Of a stretch of DNA of 64,000 nt, positions 1 to 9,281 are shown one piece after another. A program made the position numbers and the translations under genes. Below the pieces are notes generated by a model that searched no databases, was not told the DNA's origin, and saw only the letters and a list, made by a program, of their open reading frames with translations. Origin of the DNA: Mesorhizobium sp. M7A.F.Ca.US.008.03.1.1 (GTDB taxonomy: Bacteria; Pseudomonadota; Alphaproteobacteria; Rhizobiales; Rhizobiaceae). The DNA lies in assembly GCF_003997495.1 (NCBI RefSeq), contig NZ_RZRU01000007.1, positions 124,001-188,000 of the forward strand. The letters are read 5' to 3'. Position 1 is the stretch's first letter; every line of letters starts with the position of its first letter.

Positions 1-2
1 TG

Positions 3-1616
3 GCGAAGCTGATGGAATTTGTCCAGGGGCCGGATTTCCCGACTGGCGGCATCATCGTCGATAGCCGCGCCTCGATCCTCGAAGCCTACGAAACCGGTCG
101 CGGTGGCTTTCGCGTGCGCTCGAAGTGGTTTCAGGAGGACCAGGGCAGGGGCACCTGGAGCATCGTCGTCACCGAAATCCCCTATGGCGTGCAAAAGGCG
201 CGGCTGATCGAGAAGATCGCCGAGCTGCTGATGGCGCGCAAGCTGCCGCTGCTCGAGGACATCAGGGACGAAAGCGCCGAGGACGTCCGCGTCGTTCTGG
301 TGCCGAAGAGTCGTTCGGTCGACCCCGGCATCCTGATGGAATCGCTGTTCAAGCTGACCGAGCTCGAAAGCCGCTTCCCGCTCAACATGAATGTGCTGTC
401 GCGCGGCAAGGTGCCCAACGTGCTGTCGCTGAAGGGCGTGCTGCAGGAATGGCTCGAGCACCGCCGCGAGGTCTTGATCCGCCGCTCGAAACACCGGCTC
501 GGCGAAATCGAAAGACGGCTGGAGATACTTGCCGGCTACCTGATCGCATACCTCAACATCGACGAGGTGATCAGGATCATCCGCGAGGAGGATGAGCCAA
601 AGCAGGTGATGATGGCCCGCTGGTCGCTCACCGACAACCAGGCCGAAGCCATCCTCAACATGCGGTTGCGCGCTCTGCGCAAGCTTGAAGAATTCGAGAT
701 CCGCAAGGAATTCGATGGCCTGAGCGCGGAGAAGAAGCAGATCGAGGCACTGCTTGCTTCAAACGAGAAGCAGTGGGCGACGATCAAGTGGGAAGTCACC
801 AACATCCGCGACAAGTTCGGCCCGGAGACCGAGCTCGGCAAGCGCCGCACCCAGTTCGCCGACGCGCCCGAGCATGATCTGACCGACATTGCCCATGCCA
901 TGATCGAGCGCGAGCCGGTCACCGTCGTCGTCTCGGAAAAGGGCTGGCTGCGGGCGATGAAGGGGCATCTGGCCGATCTCTCGACGCTGACCTTCAAGGA
1001 GGGCGACAGCCTCAAGCTCGCCTTCCATGCCCAGACCACCGACAAGGTGCTGGTCTTCACCACCGGCGGCAAATTCTACACCATCGGCGCCGACCGGCTG
1101 CCTGGCGGGCGAGGCCATGGCGAGCCGATCCGCATCATCGTCGATATGGACAATGACCAGGACATCGTCACCGCCTTCGTTCATGACCCGAAACGCAAGC
1201 TGCTGCTGGCCTCGCACGACGCCAACGGTTTCATCGTGCCGGAGGAGGAAGTCGTCGCCAACACCCGCAAGGGCAAGCAGGTGATGAACGTCAAGGCGCC
1301 GGACGAAGCCAAGCGCTGCATCCCGGTCACCGGCGACCATCTCGCCATCGTCGGCGAGAATCGCAAGATGCTGGTGTTCGCGCTCGCCGAGATTCCGGAG
1401 ATGGGCCGCGGCAAGGGCGTGCGCCTGCAGAAATACAAGGACGGCGGCCTTCTCGACCTCAAGCCGTTCACGCTGGAGAGCGGCCTCTCCTGGCAGGATT
1501 CAGCCGACCGCACCTTCATAAGGTCGCGGGAGGAACTGGCCGAATGGATCGGTGCGCGTGCGTCGGCCGGACGCATGGTGCCGAAGGGATTCCCGAGGAC
1601 GGGGAAGTTTGGATAG
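3..1616 (+). CDS. parC: DNA topoisomerase IV subunit A, 3' part (5' end outside window)
   Basis: The reading frame is open from the window edge, so the N-terminal part with the catalytic tyrosine domain lies outside. About 537 residues remain of a protein usually near 750. The first residues ([12 protein letters not shown]) match the conserved GyrA/ParC core. A long charged coiled-coil gate follows, with the family stretch [12 protein letters not shown]. The C-terminal third is a beta-pinwheel with [11 protein letters not shown] and [15 protein letters not shown]. Topoisomerase IV decatenates sister chromosomes together with ParE. ParC is chosen over GyrA because the pinwheel is short and has no acidic tail. 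No downstream operon partner: an intergenic repeat pair follows. Confidence 0.93.
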   Translation, partial: AKLMEFVQGPDFPTGGIIVDSRASILEAYETGRGGFRVRSKWFQEDQGRGTWSIVVTEIPYGVQKARLIEKIAELLMARKLPLLEDIRDESAEDVRVVLVPKSRSVDPGILMESLFKLTELESRFPLNMNVLSRGKVPNVLSLKGVLQEWLEHRREVLIRRSKHRLGEIERRLEILAGYLIAYLNIDEVIRIIREEDEPKQVMMARWSLTDNQAEAILNMRLRALRKLEEFEIRKEFDGLSAEKKQIEALLASNEKQWATIKWEVTNIRDKFGPETELGKRRTQFADAPEHDLTDIAHAMIEREPVTVVVSEKGWLRAMKGHLADLSTLTFKEGDSLKLAFHAQTTDKVLVFTTGGKFYTIGADRLPGGRGHGEPIRIIVDMDNDQDIVTAFVHDPKRKLLLASHDANGFIVPEEEVVANTRKGKQVMNVKAPDEAKRCIPVTGDHLAIVGENRKMLVFALAEIPEMGRGKGVRLQKYKDGGLLDLKPFTLESGLSWQDSADRTFIRSREELAEWIGARASAGRMVPKGFPRTGKFG

Positions 1617-1630
1617 TGGGTGAAGCTGCA

Positions 1631-1673
1631 ATCTCCCCCCTCGTGGGGGAGATGCCCGGCAGGGCAGAGGGGG
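1631..1673 (+). repeat. GC-rich palindromic intergenic repeat, copy A1
   Basis: A stem-loop (ATCTCCCCCC ... GGGGGAGAT) is followed by the tail CCCGGCAGGGCAGAGGGGG. An inverted partner lies about 95 bp downstream (A2), and near-identical elements occur at about 35.65 and 35.76 kb. The position just after the parC stop suggests a role in transcript ends, or that this is simply a dispersed mobile palindrome. Confidence 0.8.
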
Positions 1674-1766
1674 ACGCTGTCCCGCCGACGGTCGAGTTCA
1701 CAGATACCTGATTGTGCCGGTGTGCGGTTGGTCACGGTCCAAATCCAAGGCTGGCGCTCCTTCACG

Positions 1767-1810
1767 CCCCCCTCTGGCCTGCCGGCCATCTCCCCCACGA
1801 GGGGGGAGAT
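1767..1810 (-). repeat. GC-rich palindromic intergenic repeat, copy A2 (inverted)
   Basis: This is the reverse-oriented partner of A1: a CCCCCCTCTGGCCTGCCGG tail, then the CATCTCCCCC/GGGGGGAGATTG hairpin. Together the two copies form a large inverted repeat of about 180 bp between parC and the next gene. Confidence 0.8.
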
Positions 1811-1881
1811 TGGCAGTTTCACCCTCACCATTTGGACTATCGTCACGATTGCTGCACTATATCGGTCCATAAACAGGAGGG

Positions 1882-3117
1882 GTGTTTGGGAGAGCCAGGC
1901 GTTTGAAGGAAGCAAAAATCCAGAAACCGGAGCGGCAGCAGCGCCTGTTCGGCCTGTCGACGCCGCTCAGGGCAGCCGTCATCCCGCCGCTGTCGGCGGC
2001 ACGCTGGCTGCTGGTGCTGATCGTCGCCGCCGGCGTCTATTTCTTCCACGGCTTCCTGTTTCCGGTGCTGGCGGCGCTCGTCATCGCTTTCGCCAGCTGG
2101 CCGCTTTACCGCCGCCTGCTTGTCGCAGTCAGTGGCAACCGAACCATCGCCGCGACCTTTGCCATCCTCTTCATCCTCGCTTTCCTGGTGATCCCGATCG
2201 CGCTCGCCGGCACGTACGCGATCAACGAGGTCCGCGAATGGGTCGCCTGGGCGATCGAGACCAACCGTCATGGCGCGGTGACGCCGCACTGGATCGCCAC
2301 CATGCCTGTCGTGGGCGAGTGGCTGAACGAGCAGTGGACGACCAATTTCGGCCACCCCGGCGGCATTGGTGAACTGATCCAGCTGGTCAGCGGCGCCAAC
2401 ATCGGCAGCATCTATCGCGGTGTGCTGGCCGCCGGCGGCAGTGCTTTCGGCCTCCTGTTGACGCTTTTGTTCATGATGATCGCGCTGTTCTTCGCCTATC
2501 GCGACGGCGAGCATTTTGCCGGCCAGGTCGACCGTCTCGGCGAACGCATCCTGCCGACCAGATGGGAGCGGATTTCGCGTGTCGTGCCGGCGACGATCTC
2601 GTCGACCGTGACCGGCATGACCGTCATCGCCATCGGCGAAGGCCTGGTGCTGGGCATTGCCTACTGGCTGGCCGGCGTGCCGTCGCCGGTAACACTCGGC
2701 GCCCTGACCGGCGTCATGGCGCTGATCCCCGGCGGGGCGCCGCTGTCGTTCACGCTGGTCTCGATTTATCTCGCCGCCAGCGGCTCGCCGATGGCCGGGC
2801 TGGCGCTGTTCCTCTGGGGCGCTGTCGAACTGTTCATTGTCGACAAGACACTGCGCCCGAAGCTCGTCGGCGGGCCGATAAAACTGCCCTTCCTGCCGAC
2901 GTTTTTCGGCCTGATCGGCGGCGTCAAGACCATGGGGTTTCTCGGCCTGTTCATCGGCCCGGTGCTGATGGCCCTGCTGGTCGCGATCTGGCGCGAATGG
3001 CTGCGCGAGGTGGAAATGGCCGACGACGTCGTTCCGGGCTCGCCAGCCGAAATCGAAGCCGGTCCGCAAATCGAGGTTTTGCCGGAACCTGACGTGGCGA
3101 AGAAGGCCAGCGCCTGA
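1882..3117 (+). CDS. AI-2E family transporter (PerM/YdiK-like membrane protein)
   Basis: A 411-residue polytopic membrane protein of the AI-2E/PF01594 family. A hydrophobic N-terminal pair of helices (residues about 30-75) is followed by a soluble loop and then several helices. The conserved C-terminal block includes GALTGVMALIPGGAP and GLIGGVKTMGFLGLFIGP. Members have been linked to autoinducer export or Na+/H+ exchange; the substrate here is unknown. The C-terminus carries a hydrophilic extension of about 35 residues. The GTG start sits very close to an AGGAGG motif (1875-1880), so the true start may be the TTG at 1903. It stands alone between the repeat pair and a convergent exporter gene. 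Confidence 0.85.
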   Translation: MFGRARRLKEAKIQKPERQQRLFGLSTPLRAAVIPPLSAARWLLVLIVAAGVYFFHGFLFPVLAALVIAFASWPLYRRLLVAVSGNRTIAATFAILFILAFLVIPIALAGTYAINEVREWVAWAIETNRHGAVTPHWIATMPVVGEWLNEQWTTNFGHPGGIGELIQLVSGANIGSIYRGVLAAGGSAFGLLLTLLFMMIALFFAYRDGEHFAGQVDRLGERILPTRWERISRVVPATISSTVTGMTVIAIGEGLVLGIAYWLAGVPSPVTLGALTGVMALIPGGAPLSFTLVSIYLAASGSPMAGLALFLWGAVELFIVDKTLRPKLVGGPIKLPFLPTFFGLIGGVKTMGFLGLFIGPVLMALLVAIWREWLREVEMADDVVPGSPAEIEAGPQIEVLPEPDVAKKASA

Positions 3118-3129
3118 TCTCAACGCACC

Positions 3130-4026
3130 TTAGGCCGGATGTTGCACCGCAAGGTCGCCACGCCGCTTGCGTCCCTCATGAAGTTGCCACAGCGAATGCG
3201 CTACCAGCGTGACGATCAGGATCCCGCCCCCGATCAGGCTGTTGCGCGTCGGTGTTTCGGCAAAGATCATCCACACCCAGACCGGCGCCAGCACGGTTTC
3301 GAGCAGGTAGAACATCGCCACTTCCGGTCCCGAAATGTATTTCGGCCCGGCGGCAAGGCAGAAGAACGCCACCGGCATGATGACGGCGCCGTTGAGGATG
3401 ATCCACCAGGGCGCCTCCACCTGAAAGCCGGTTTTGGAGACCATCAACGCCGCCAGCCCGAAAGGCAGGACGACGCCGATCAGTGAGGTAAAGCCCATAT
3501 CCTTGCCGCTGGCGCGCGAGATGGTGATGGCGCATGCGATCAGGAAGGCCGAACACAATGCCATCAGGTCGCCGAACAGATGTCCGGTGCCGACGGAATC
3601 GCCGACGATGATGGCGACGCCGACGATCATCATGGCCAATGCCGCAAAGGTCAGCGGTCGCGGCCGCTCCTTCAGGAATACCCACGACAGCAGCGCGGCG
3701 AACATGGTGGTGAAGGCCAGGATGAAAACCAGGTTGGCGGTCGAGGTGTTGTAGACGCCGGTGATGAAGGCAATCGCGCCGAGCCCGTAGATCGCGGCAA
3801 CGATCAGGCCCGACCAGCCAGGTATCAGCTGCGGCGCATTCTTGCTGAACGAGCGCCAGATGGTCCACATGATCAGTGCCGCGGCCAAGGTGCAGCCGGT
3901 GCGCAGCAGCAGGATTGTCCACGCCTCGCCGTGGGCGAGCCGGATCAGCGGGATGTCCACGGTCAGCGTCAGCCCGCCAAATGCGGTGAGCAGAAGTCCT
4001 TTGGTGTGAGTATCGTGAGACGACAT
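3130..4026 (-). CDS. DMT-superfamily EamA transporter
   Basis: A 298-residue inner-membrane protein with about ten predicted hydrophobic segments arranged as two EamA repeats (for example GLLLTAFGGLTLTVDIPLIR in the first, MIVGVAIIVGDSVG at the join and ETVLAPVWVWMIFAETPT in the second). EamA proteins are mostly exporters of amino acids or other metabolites; the substrate cannot be read from sequence. The ATG at 4026 is preferred because the longer form adds a non-hydrophobic leader that is atypical of the family. It is convergent with the AI-2E gene. Downstream of bpt on the same strand, 130 bp apart, so it is probably a separate unit. Confidence 0.85.
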   Translation of the reverse strand: MSSHDTHTKGLLLTAFGGLTLTVDIPLIRLAHGEAWTILLLRTGCTLAAALIMWTIWRSFSKNAPQLIPGWSGLIVAAIYGLGAIAFITGVYNTSTANLVFILAFTTMFAALLSWVFLKERPRPLTFAALAMMIVGVAIIVGDSVGTGHLFGDLMALCSAFLIACAITISRASGKDMGFTSLIGVVLPFGLAALMVSKTGFQVEAPWWIILNGAVIMPVAFFCLAAGPKYISGPEVAMFYLLETVLAPVWVWMIFAETPTRNSLIGGGILIVTLVAHSLWQLHEGRKRRGDLAVQHPA

Positions 4027-4155
4027 GCAGCGACTTTCACAATGAATTCGGGAGAGGATGGCGGACCGGCGCAATCGCACGCTCTCCGCCAACCAGCGGA
4101 AAGACCAGCATCGTCTCGATTGAGAATGTTTAAGCCCGGACTTGGGAAAGAGTAA

Positions 4156-4920
4156 TCAGCGCGCGACCGCTTCGTTGGTGTAGCGCTCCCAGCCCTTCGG
4201 GCCGAGATGCTCCTGCGGCATGAAGCGCATCTTATAATTCATCTTGCGCGAGCCGTTGACCCAGTAGCCGAGATAGACATGGGGCAGGCCCATCGCCCTG
4301 GCGCGGGCGATGTGGTCGAGGATCATGAACGTGCCGAGCGACCGTTCCTCGAAATCGGGATTGAAGTAGGAATAGACCATCGACAGGCCGTCGGCCATCT
4401 TATCGGTGAGCGCCACCGCGATCAGCTCGCCTTGTCCCTTGCCAGTGATGAAGGTGTCGGGCCCGCGTCGGCGATACTCGATCACCTTGGTGTCGACATG
4501 GGTATCCTCGACCATCATCGCATAGTCGAGCACCGTCATGTCGGACATGCCGCCACGGCGGTGGCGGGCGTCGAGATAGCTGCGGAACAGGGAATATTGT
4601 TCGGTCGAAGGCTCTGCATTGTGCATGTGGCCGACGAGGTCGGAATTGTGCTGCAGCACGCGCTTCATGTTGCGGCTGGCGACGAATTCCTGGGCGAGGA
4701 TGCGTACCGAAACACAGGCGCGGCAGGTCTCGCAGGCCGGCCTGTAGGCGATGTTCTGCGAGCGCCGAAAGCCGCCTTGCGTCAAGAGGTCGTTCATCTC
4801 CGCCGCCTTGTCGCCGACCAGGTGCGTGAACACCTTGCGCTCGAACTGGCCGTCGAGATAGGGGCACGGCGACGGCGCGGTCAGGAAGAATTGCGGCGAC
4901 TGGGTCGGATGCTGCGTCAT
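4156..4920 (-). CDS. bpt: Aspartate/glutamate leucyltransferase (bacterial N-degron transferase)
   Basis: A 254-residue protein matching the bacterial ATE-like family (N- and C-terminal ATE domains). It transfers leucine from Leu-tRNA to N-terminal Asp or Glu, marking proteins for ClpS/ClpAP degradation in the cytosol. Visible signatures are the N-terminal [13 protein letters not shown] and the cysteine-rich [12 protein letters not shown] (residues about 63-75), and the C-terminal [20 protein letters not shown]. Length is normal for the family. It lies downstream of a same-strand RDD gene, separated by 140 bp. Arginyltransferase is the older name; the bacterial enzyme uses leucine. Confidence 0.93.
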   Translation of the reverse strand: MTQHPTQSPQFFLTAPSPCPYLDGQFERKVFTHLVGDKAAEMNDLLTQGGFRRSQNIAYRPACETCRACVSVRILAQEFVASRNMKRVLQHNSDLVGHMHNAEPSTEQYSLFRSYLDARHRRGGMSDMTVLDYAMMVEDTHVDTKVIEYRRRGPDTFITGKGQGELIAVALTDKMADGLSMVYSYFNPDFEERSLGTFMILDHIARARAMGLPHVYLGYWVNGSRKMNYKMRFMPQEHLGPKGWERYTNEAVAR

Positions 4921-5060
4921 CGAGCCTTGGAAACACTCCTTCGAATCGCTCTACCTTTGGCGCGGACGGCGAAAAATTCAACAGGATTGTGTGGGCGTGG
5001 TCGACTCGACGCCTTCACATTTGTGCTCAACGGGTTGCGACTGCTCTTCAGAGGGCCGTT

Positions 5061-5531
5061 TCAGCGGTCGGTGCGGCTGACGACCGTGCCAAGCAAAAGA
5101 TCGTGCAAGGTGCGCTTGCGGTCGGAAAACAGCGTCACCAGAAGCACCAGCGGCGACAGGATGACGTTGCCGGCCCAGAACAGCACCGAATGGACGACCG
5201 CGGTGAGACCGTCGATCGGCCTGCCGTCGATCCGATCCAGCCGGATGCCCATCATCTTCATGCCCGTGGTGGCCTGGTCGGCACTGCCAAGTGTGTTCCA
5301 GATGTAGAGAATGGCCACGGTCGGCAACAGGATGCCGAACAGCATCCAGCCAAGCCCGAGGGTCAAAAGCCCGAGGAAAAACACCAGAATGGCAAACGGG
5401 ATGGTGAGCAACGCGACGATCACATAGTCGATCACGAAGGCCAGGATGCGCTTCGTGCGCACGCCGTCATAGGCCCTGACATCGTCAAGCCTGCCGGTGA
5501 TGATTTCGCCGTCGAGAACGCGCGCGTTCAT
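5061..5531 (-). CDS. RDD family membrane protein
   Basis: A 156-residue protein with three hydrophobic segments and the RDD-family signatures: VRTKRILAFVIDYVIVALL in the first helix, and ADQATTGMKMMGIRLDRIDG near the middle. RDD proteins are small inner-membrane proteins of poorly defined, possibly transport-related function. The ATG at 5531 is chosen because GAGGA lies about 6 nt upstream; an upstream start would add only six residues. It precedes bpt on the same strand. Confidence 0.88.
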   Translation of the reverse strand: MNARVLDGEIITGRLDDVRAYDGVRTKRILAFVIDYVIVALLTIPFAILVFFLGLLTLGLGWMLFGILLPTVAILYIWNTLGSADQATTGMKMMGIRLDRIDGRPIDGLTAVVHSVLFWAGNVILSPLVLLVTLFSDRKRTLHDLLLGTVVSRTDR

Positions 5532-5739
5532 GTCATTTCCTCGTAACAAGGTCCGACATAGGGTGCGGACCGCTCAGCCATGAAATGGTGAAGGCCTGTG
5601 GCGGAATCAAGATCGGGCTTCGTGCGGTGCGCCGGCTTCGATGGCGCCGGGCGCAATGTGAGCCGGTTGAATTTGCGGCGCGGATAGCATTAGCTTGCTG
5701 CGGCGCAACAAAGCGCTCAGGGGTAGGGGACGGGGCAAG

Positions 5740-7128
5740 ATGGACTATGACATGCTGGTCATCGGCAGCGGCCCTTCCGGTCGCCGTGCCGCGGTGCAGT
5801 CGGCCAAGCTCGGCAAATCGGTGCTGGTGGTCGACCGCGGCCGGCGTCTGGGCGGTGTCTCGGTGCATACCGGCACCATTCCGTCGAAAACGCTGCGTGA
5901 AACGGTGCTCAACCTCTCCGGCTGGCGCGAGCGCGGCTTTTATGGGCGCGGCTACCGGGTCAAGCAGGATATCTCGGTCGGCGATCTGGTCGAGCGCCTG
6001 CACAAGACGCTCGACCATGAGGTCGAGGTGCTGCAGCACCAGTTCATGCGCAACACGGTCAAGAGCGCCCGCGCCGCGGTAAAATTTCTCGGCCCCAACA
6101 AGGTCAGCCTGACCACGGATACCGGCGACTACAGCGAGGTTGGTTTTGCCAATGCGCTGATTGCGGTCGGCACCAGGCCGCACCGGCCGCACGACGTGCC
6201 TTTCGACAAGACCCGAATCTTCGACAGCGACGAGATGCTGGAGCTTGACCGCTTGCCACGCACGCTGACGGTGATCGGCGCCGGCGTCATCGGCGTCGAA
6301 TATGCAACGATCTTCTCCGCGCTCGATGTGCCGGTGACCTTGGTCGAGCCGCGCAACTCCATCCTCGATTTCGTCGACCGCGAGATCGTCGACGATTTCA
6401 TCCACCAGATGCGCGATCGCGGCATGACCATCCGGCTGGGCAGCGCGGTGAAGGAAATACGCTCCAAGCCCGACGCTGCCGAGGTCGAACTGGCCGATGG
6501 CCGCACCATTCGTTCGGAGGTCGTGCTCTACGCCGCCGGCCGCACCGGCAATGTCGGTAGCCTGGGCCTGGATGTCGTGGGCATCGACGCCGACTCCAGA
6601 GGGCGTATCAAGGTCGATCCGCAATCCTTCCAGACCAGCGTGCCCAACATCTATGCCGCCGGCGACGTCATCGGCTTTCCGAGCCTGGCCTCGACTTCGA
6701 TGGAGCAGGGCAGGGTGGCCGCCTGCCATGCCTTCGGTGTGCCTTTGCCGCCGCCACCGGAGACCTTTCCCTATGGCATCTATGCGGTGCCTGAAATTTC
6801 GACGGTCGGCCAGTCCGAGGAACAGGTGCGTGAGAGCGGTGCTGCCTATGAGGTCGGCGTGGCGCGTTTTCGCGAGACCTCGCGCGGCCACATCATGGGC
6901 GTCAACACCGGTTTCCTGAAACTCTTGTTCTCGATCGAAACGCGCCGTCTGCTCGGCGCACATATCATTGGCGAGGGCGCCACCGAGCTCATCCACATCG
7001 GCCAGGCGGTGATCAATCTCGGCGGCACCGTCGACTTCTTCGTCAACAACACCTTCAACTATCCGACGCTCGCCGAAGCCTACAAGATCGCCGGGCTGGA
7101 TGCCTGGAACAGGATGGGACGAGGGTAG
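5740..7128 (+). CDS. sthA: Si-specific soluble NAD(P)+ transhydrogenase
   Basis: A 462-residue FAD flavoprotein of the pyridine nucleotide-disulfide oxidoreductase superfamily. The N-terminal FAD motif (LVIGSGPSGRRAAVQ) is followed by GGVSVHTGTIPSKTLRE. There is no redox CxxxxC pair, which is the diagnostic difference between SthA and lipoamide dehydrogenase. The NAD motif is VIGAGVIGVEYATIF, the second FAD motif is NIYAAGDVIG, and a C-terminal dimerisation domain ends the protein. It moves hydride between NADPH and NAD+ in the cytosol. The ATG at 5740 has a G-rich ribosome site just upstream and begins exactly at the FAD fold. Monocistronic as far as seen. Confidence 0.93.
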   Translation: MDYDMLVIGSGPSGRRAAVQSAKLGKSVLVVDRGRRLGGVSVHTGTIPSKTLRETVLNLSGWRERGFYGRGYRVKQDISVGDLVERLHKTLDHEVEVLQHQFMRNTVKSARAAVKFLGPNKVSLTTDTGDYSEVGFANALIAVGTRPHRPHDVPFDKTRIFDSDEMLELDRLPRTLTVIGAGVIGVEYATIFSALDVPVTLVEPRNSILDFVDREIVDDFIHQMRDRGMTIRLGSAVKEIRSKPDAAEVELADGRTIRSEVVLYAAGRTGNVGSLGLDVVGIDADSRGRIKVDPQSFQTSVPNIYAAGDVIGFPSLASTSMEQGRVAACHAFGVPLPPPPETFPYGIYAVPEISTVGQSEEQVRESGAAYEVGVARFRETSRGHIMGVNTGFLKLLFSIETRRLLGAHIIGEGATELIHIGQAVINLGGTVDFFVNNTFNYPTLAEAYKIAGLDAWNRMGRG

Positions 7129-7173
7129 AAGGAGCTGCAGTGATGAAGGAGCAGGCCGAACATCGAAGGCCCC

Positions 7174-7842
7174 TCAACCTGTCTGCGCCCCCGCCGCCGC
7201 TCCCGCCCGCCATTGCCTGACGATCGCCGCGTCGGCGCTGCCGAATTCATGACCCGATGCAACAATCCGGGCATCGATCTCCGCGCCGTGCCGGCTGAGC
7301 AACGTCACCAGAGCAGGGGCGAAAGGTGCATAGGTGAGGTCGGCGGCGCCGGCGATCATCAGCACCCGCATCTTTGACAGATCCGTCGCAGGCACATCAT
7401 CGAGCACCGGCATCGGCCGCAGCAGCGCGGCGCGTTCGACCAAGCCTGGATACAGCAGCATCAGGCTCGAAACCAAATTGGCGCCGTTGGAATAGCCGAG
7501 GAACGTTGTGCGCGAGAGGTCGAGATGGTGACGTGTAACCGCGTCGGCGACGAAGCCGGCAAATGCCCCGGTTTCGGTGCGGATGCTTGCCTGTTCGAAG
7601 CGCGTCGGCGTGATCCGCGCGAACCAGCGGAAACCATCCTCCTGGACAACGCGGCCACGCACCGCGATGAGCGTGGCACGCGGTGCGATCTCTCGCGCCA
7701 GCGGAACCAATGTCGTCTCGTCGACACCCGACCCATGCAGCAGGAAGAAGCACTCGCCGGTTGAATCCGCCGGGCTGTAAAGGCGGTAGTGGAAGGCGAG
7801 ATCACGCCGCAACGCACCATCTTGTGAGGTCTCTTCGATCAT
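7174..7842 (-). CDS. Alpha/beta hydrolase (carboxylesterase/phospholipase-like)
   Basis: A 222-residue single-domain hydrolase of the carboxylesterase type 2 group. It shows the oxyanion-hole motif LLHGSGVDE (residues 35-42), the nucleophile elbow GYSNG with Ser118, an acid residue at Asp168 (AGAADLTY) and His198 (ASGHEFG), giving a complete triad in the right order. No signal peptide is seen, so it is probably cytosolic. Such enzymes hydrolyse short acyl esters; the substrate is unknown. It is convergent with sthA. Confidence 0.85.
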   Translation of the reverse strand: MIEETSQDGALRRDLAFHYRLYSPADSTGECFFLLHGSGVDETTLVPLAREIAPRATLIAVRGRVVQEDGFRWFARITPTRFEQASIRTETGAFAGFVADAVTRHHLDLSRTTFLGYSNGANLVSSLMLLYPGLVERAALLRPMPVLDDVPATDLSKMRVLMIAGAADLTYAPFAPALVTLLSRHGAEIDARIVASGHEFGSADAAIVRQWRAGAAAGAQTG

Positions 7843-8043
7843 CGCCCATCCTCTTGATTATATGACGTTTCGCTCAATTTGCCGGCTTCAAAACGCAATA
7901 TTTTCAAGCTCCGCGAAAGTTGATTGAACCGGGCGCATTACAGTCCGTTTCTCCGCCGATAACATTCCTTCGGGAGGAATCGAAGCGGTGCGCCGGGGGT
8001 CGCATTGCCGGTAGGAACAACCAGCTTTGAGGCCTTTTTGTCG

Positions 8044-9279
8044 ATGACCACCCAGATTTCCCCGGACCGCGATTCGCGTGTCCCAGACCGCGAGGCGCGT
8101 GTCCCAGATCGCACTGAGCGTGACACGCGCATCGATGTGATCCGTGCTTTCGCCTTGCTGACCATCTATGTCGACCATGTGCCGGGTACCGCCTTCGAGT
8201 ATCTGACGTACAAGAATTTCGGCTTTTCGGATGCGGCGGAGGTCTTCGTGCTGATCTCGGGCATCTCGGTCGCGCTCGCCTACGGCAAGAAATTTCAGCC
8301 TGGAAACCGGCTGTTGGCAACCTTGAAGATGTTGCGCCGGGCCGGTGTGCTTTATGCCACCCACATCGTCACCACCATGGTGGTGATGGCCATTTTCTGC
8401 GCTGCGGCGGTGTTTGCCAGGCGGCCGGAGCTTTTGACGATGATCAACATCGAGCCGTTGATCAAGAATACGCCGCAGGTGCTGATCGGCATCGTGACGC
8501 TGGGCCACCAACTTGGCTACAACAACATCCTGCCCGTCTATGCGGTGCTGCTCTTGCTGACGCCGCTGTTTCTGCTCATTGTCAGCTATCGGCCGGTCCT
8601 GGCACTGGCGGCATCCGGCGCCCTGTGGCTGGTCGCGGGGATTTATCAGATTGCACCGCCCAACTATCCCGAGCCCGGCTTCTGGTTTCTCAACCCGCTG
8701 TCGTGGCAGTTCCTTTTCAGTATCGGCCTGGCAGGCACGCTGCATGTGCGTCGCGGCGGCACCATCCCGGTCAATCGCTGCCTGGTTGGCGCGGCCTTGG
8801 CCTACACCGCGACCGCGCTGGTCTGGGTGCACAGTCCGCTCTGGGGGCAGATCTCCTGGTTGGGCCTGCCTCCGGTGCTGACCGGCTTCGACAAGACGTT
8901 CCTGTCACTGCCGAGGCTGCTGCATATATTGGCGGTGAGCTACCTGATCGTGGCATTCCCAGCCATCTCGAACCTGTTTCGCACCGGGCGCGATCATCCG
9001 CTTGCCATATTGGGCAAACGATCGTTGCCGGTTTTCATTGCCGGCACCGTGCTTGCAATGGCGGCGCAGGTGCTGAAGCTGATCAATCCGGGCGGGTTTG
9101 CCTATGACAGCCTGTTGATATCGGCCGGCATCGTCATGCAGTTCGCGCTTGCCTACTATCTCGAGTGGCTTTCGGGCCTTGGCTGGTCCGCCAAAAGCAG
9201 GCCGGCTCACAACGCCGCACCGCCCGTCCATGCTGCATCCTTCGCGATGCCGACCATGGCGACAAGAATGGGCCGTTGA
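8044..9279 (+). CDS. opgC: OpgC domain-containing membrane protein
   Basis: A 411-residue polytopic protein of the OpgC family (acyltransferase-like fold). In other bacteria OpgC succinylates osmoregulated periplasmic glucans. Family features are the N-terminal IDVIRAFALLTIYVDHVPG and AEVFVLISGISVALAYG, followed by eight or more hydrophobic helices. The ATG at 8044 is chosen over a TTG at 8005 because a TGAGG-like site lies upstream. The hydrophilic leader contains a short duplicated element (SRVPDRE/ARVPDRT). Next to it on the other strand is an esterase. OpgG/H partners are not in the window. Confidence 0.85.
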   Translation: MTTQISPDRDSRVPDREARVPDRTERDTRIDVIRAFALLTIYVDHVPGTAFEYLTYKNFGFSDAAEVFVLISGISVALAYGKKFQPGNRLLATLKMLRRAGVLYATHIVTTMVVMAIFCAAAVFARRPELLTMINIEPLIKNTPQVLIGIVTLGHQLGYNNILPVYAVLLLLTPLFLLIVSYRPVLALAASGALWLVAGIYQIAPPNYPEPGFWFLNPLSWQFLFSIGLAGTLHVRRGGTIPVNRCLVGAALAYTATALVWVHSPLWGQISWLGLPPVLTGFDKTFLSLPRLLHILAVSYLIVAFPAISNLFRTGRDHPLAILGKRSLPVFIAGTVLAMAAQVLKLINPGGFAYDSLLISAGIVMQFALAYYLEWLSGLGWSAKSRPAHNAAPPVHAASFAMPTMATRMGR

Positions 9280-9281
9280 GC

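Noticed and set aside
1631..1810. Possible CRISPR-like array from repeated palindromes
   Set aside because: Only two copies per locus, inverted rather than direct, without regular spacers or cas genes.
1843..3123. Long minus-strand frame opposite the AI-2E gene
   Set aside because: Shadow of a GC-rich membrane-protein gene, with Arg/Gln/Asp-rich composition and no recognisable domain.
5533..6996. Long minus-strand frame opposite sthA
   Set aside because: The plus-strand frame is a clear flavoprotein; the antisense product has no family features.
8077..8130. Direct repeat in the opgC leader as a regulatory repeat
   Set aside because: Two copies of about 13 bp encode a repeated SRVPDR-type peptide in the variable N-terminus. 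Local duplication is the simpler explanation.
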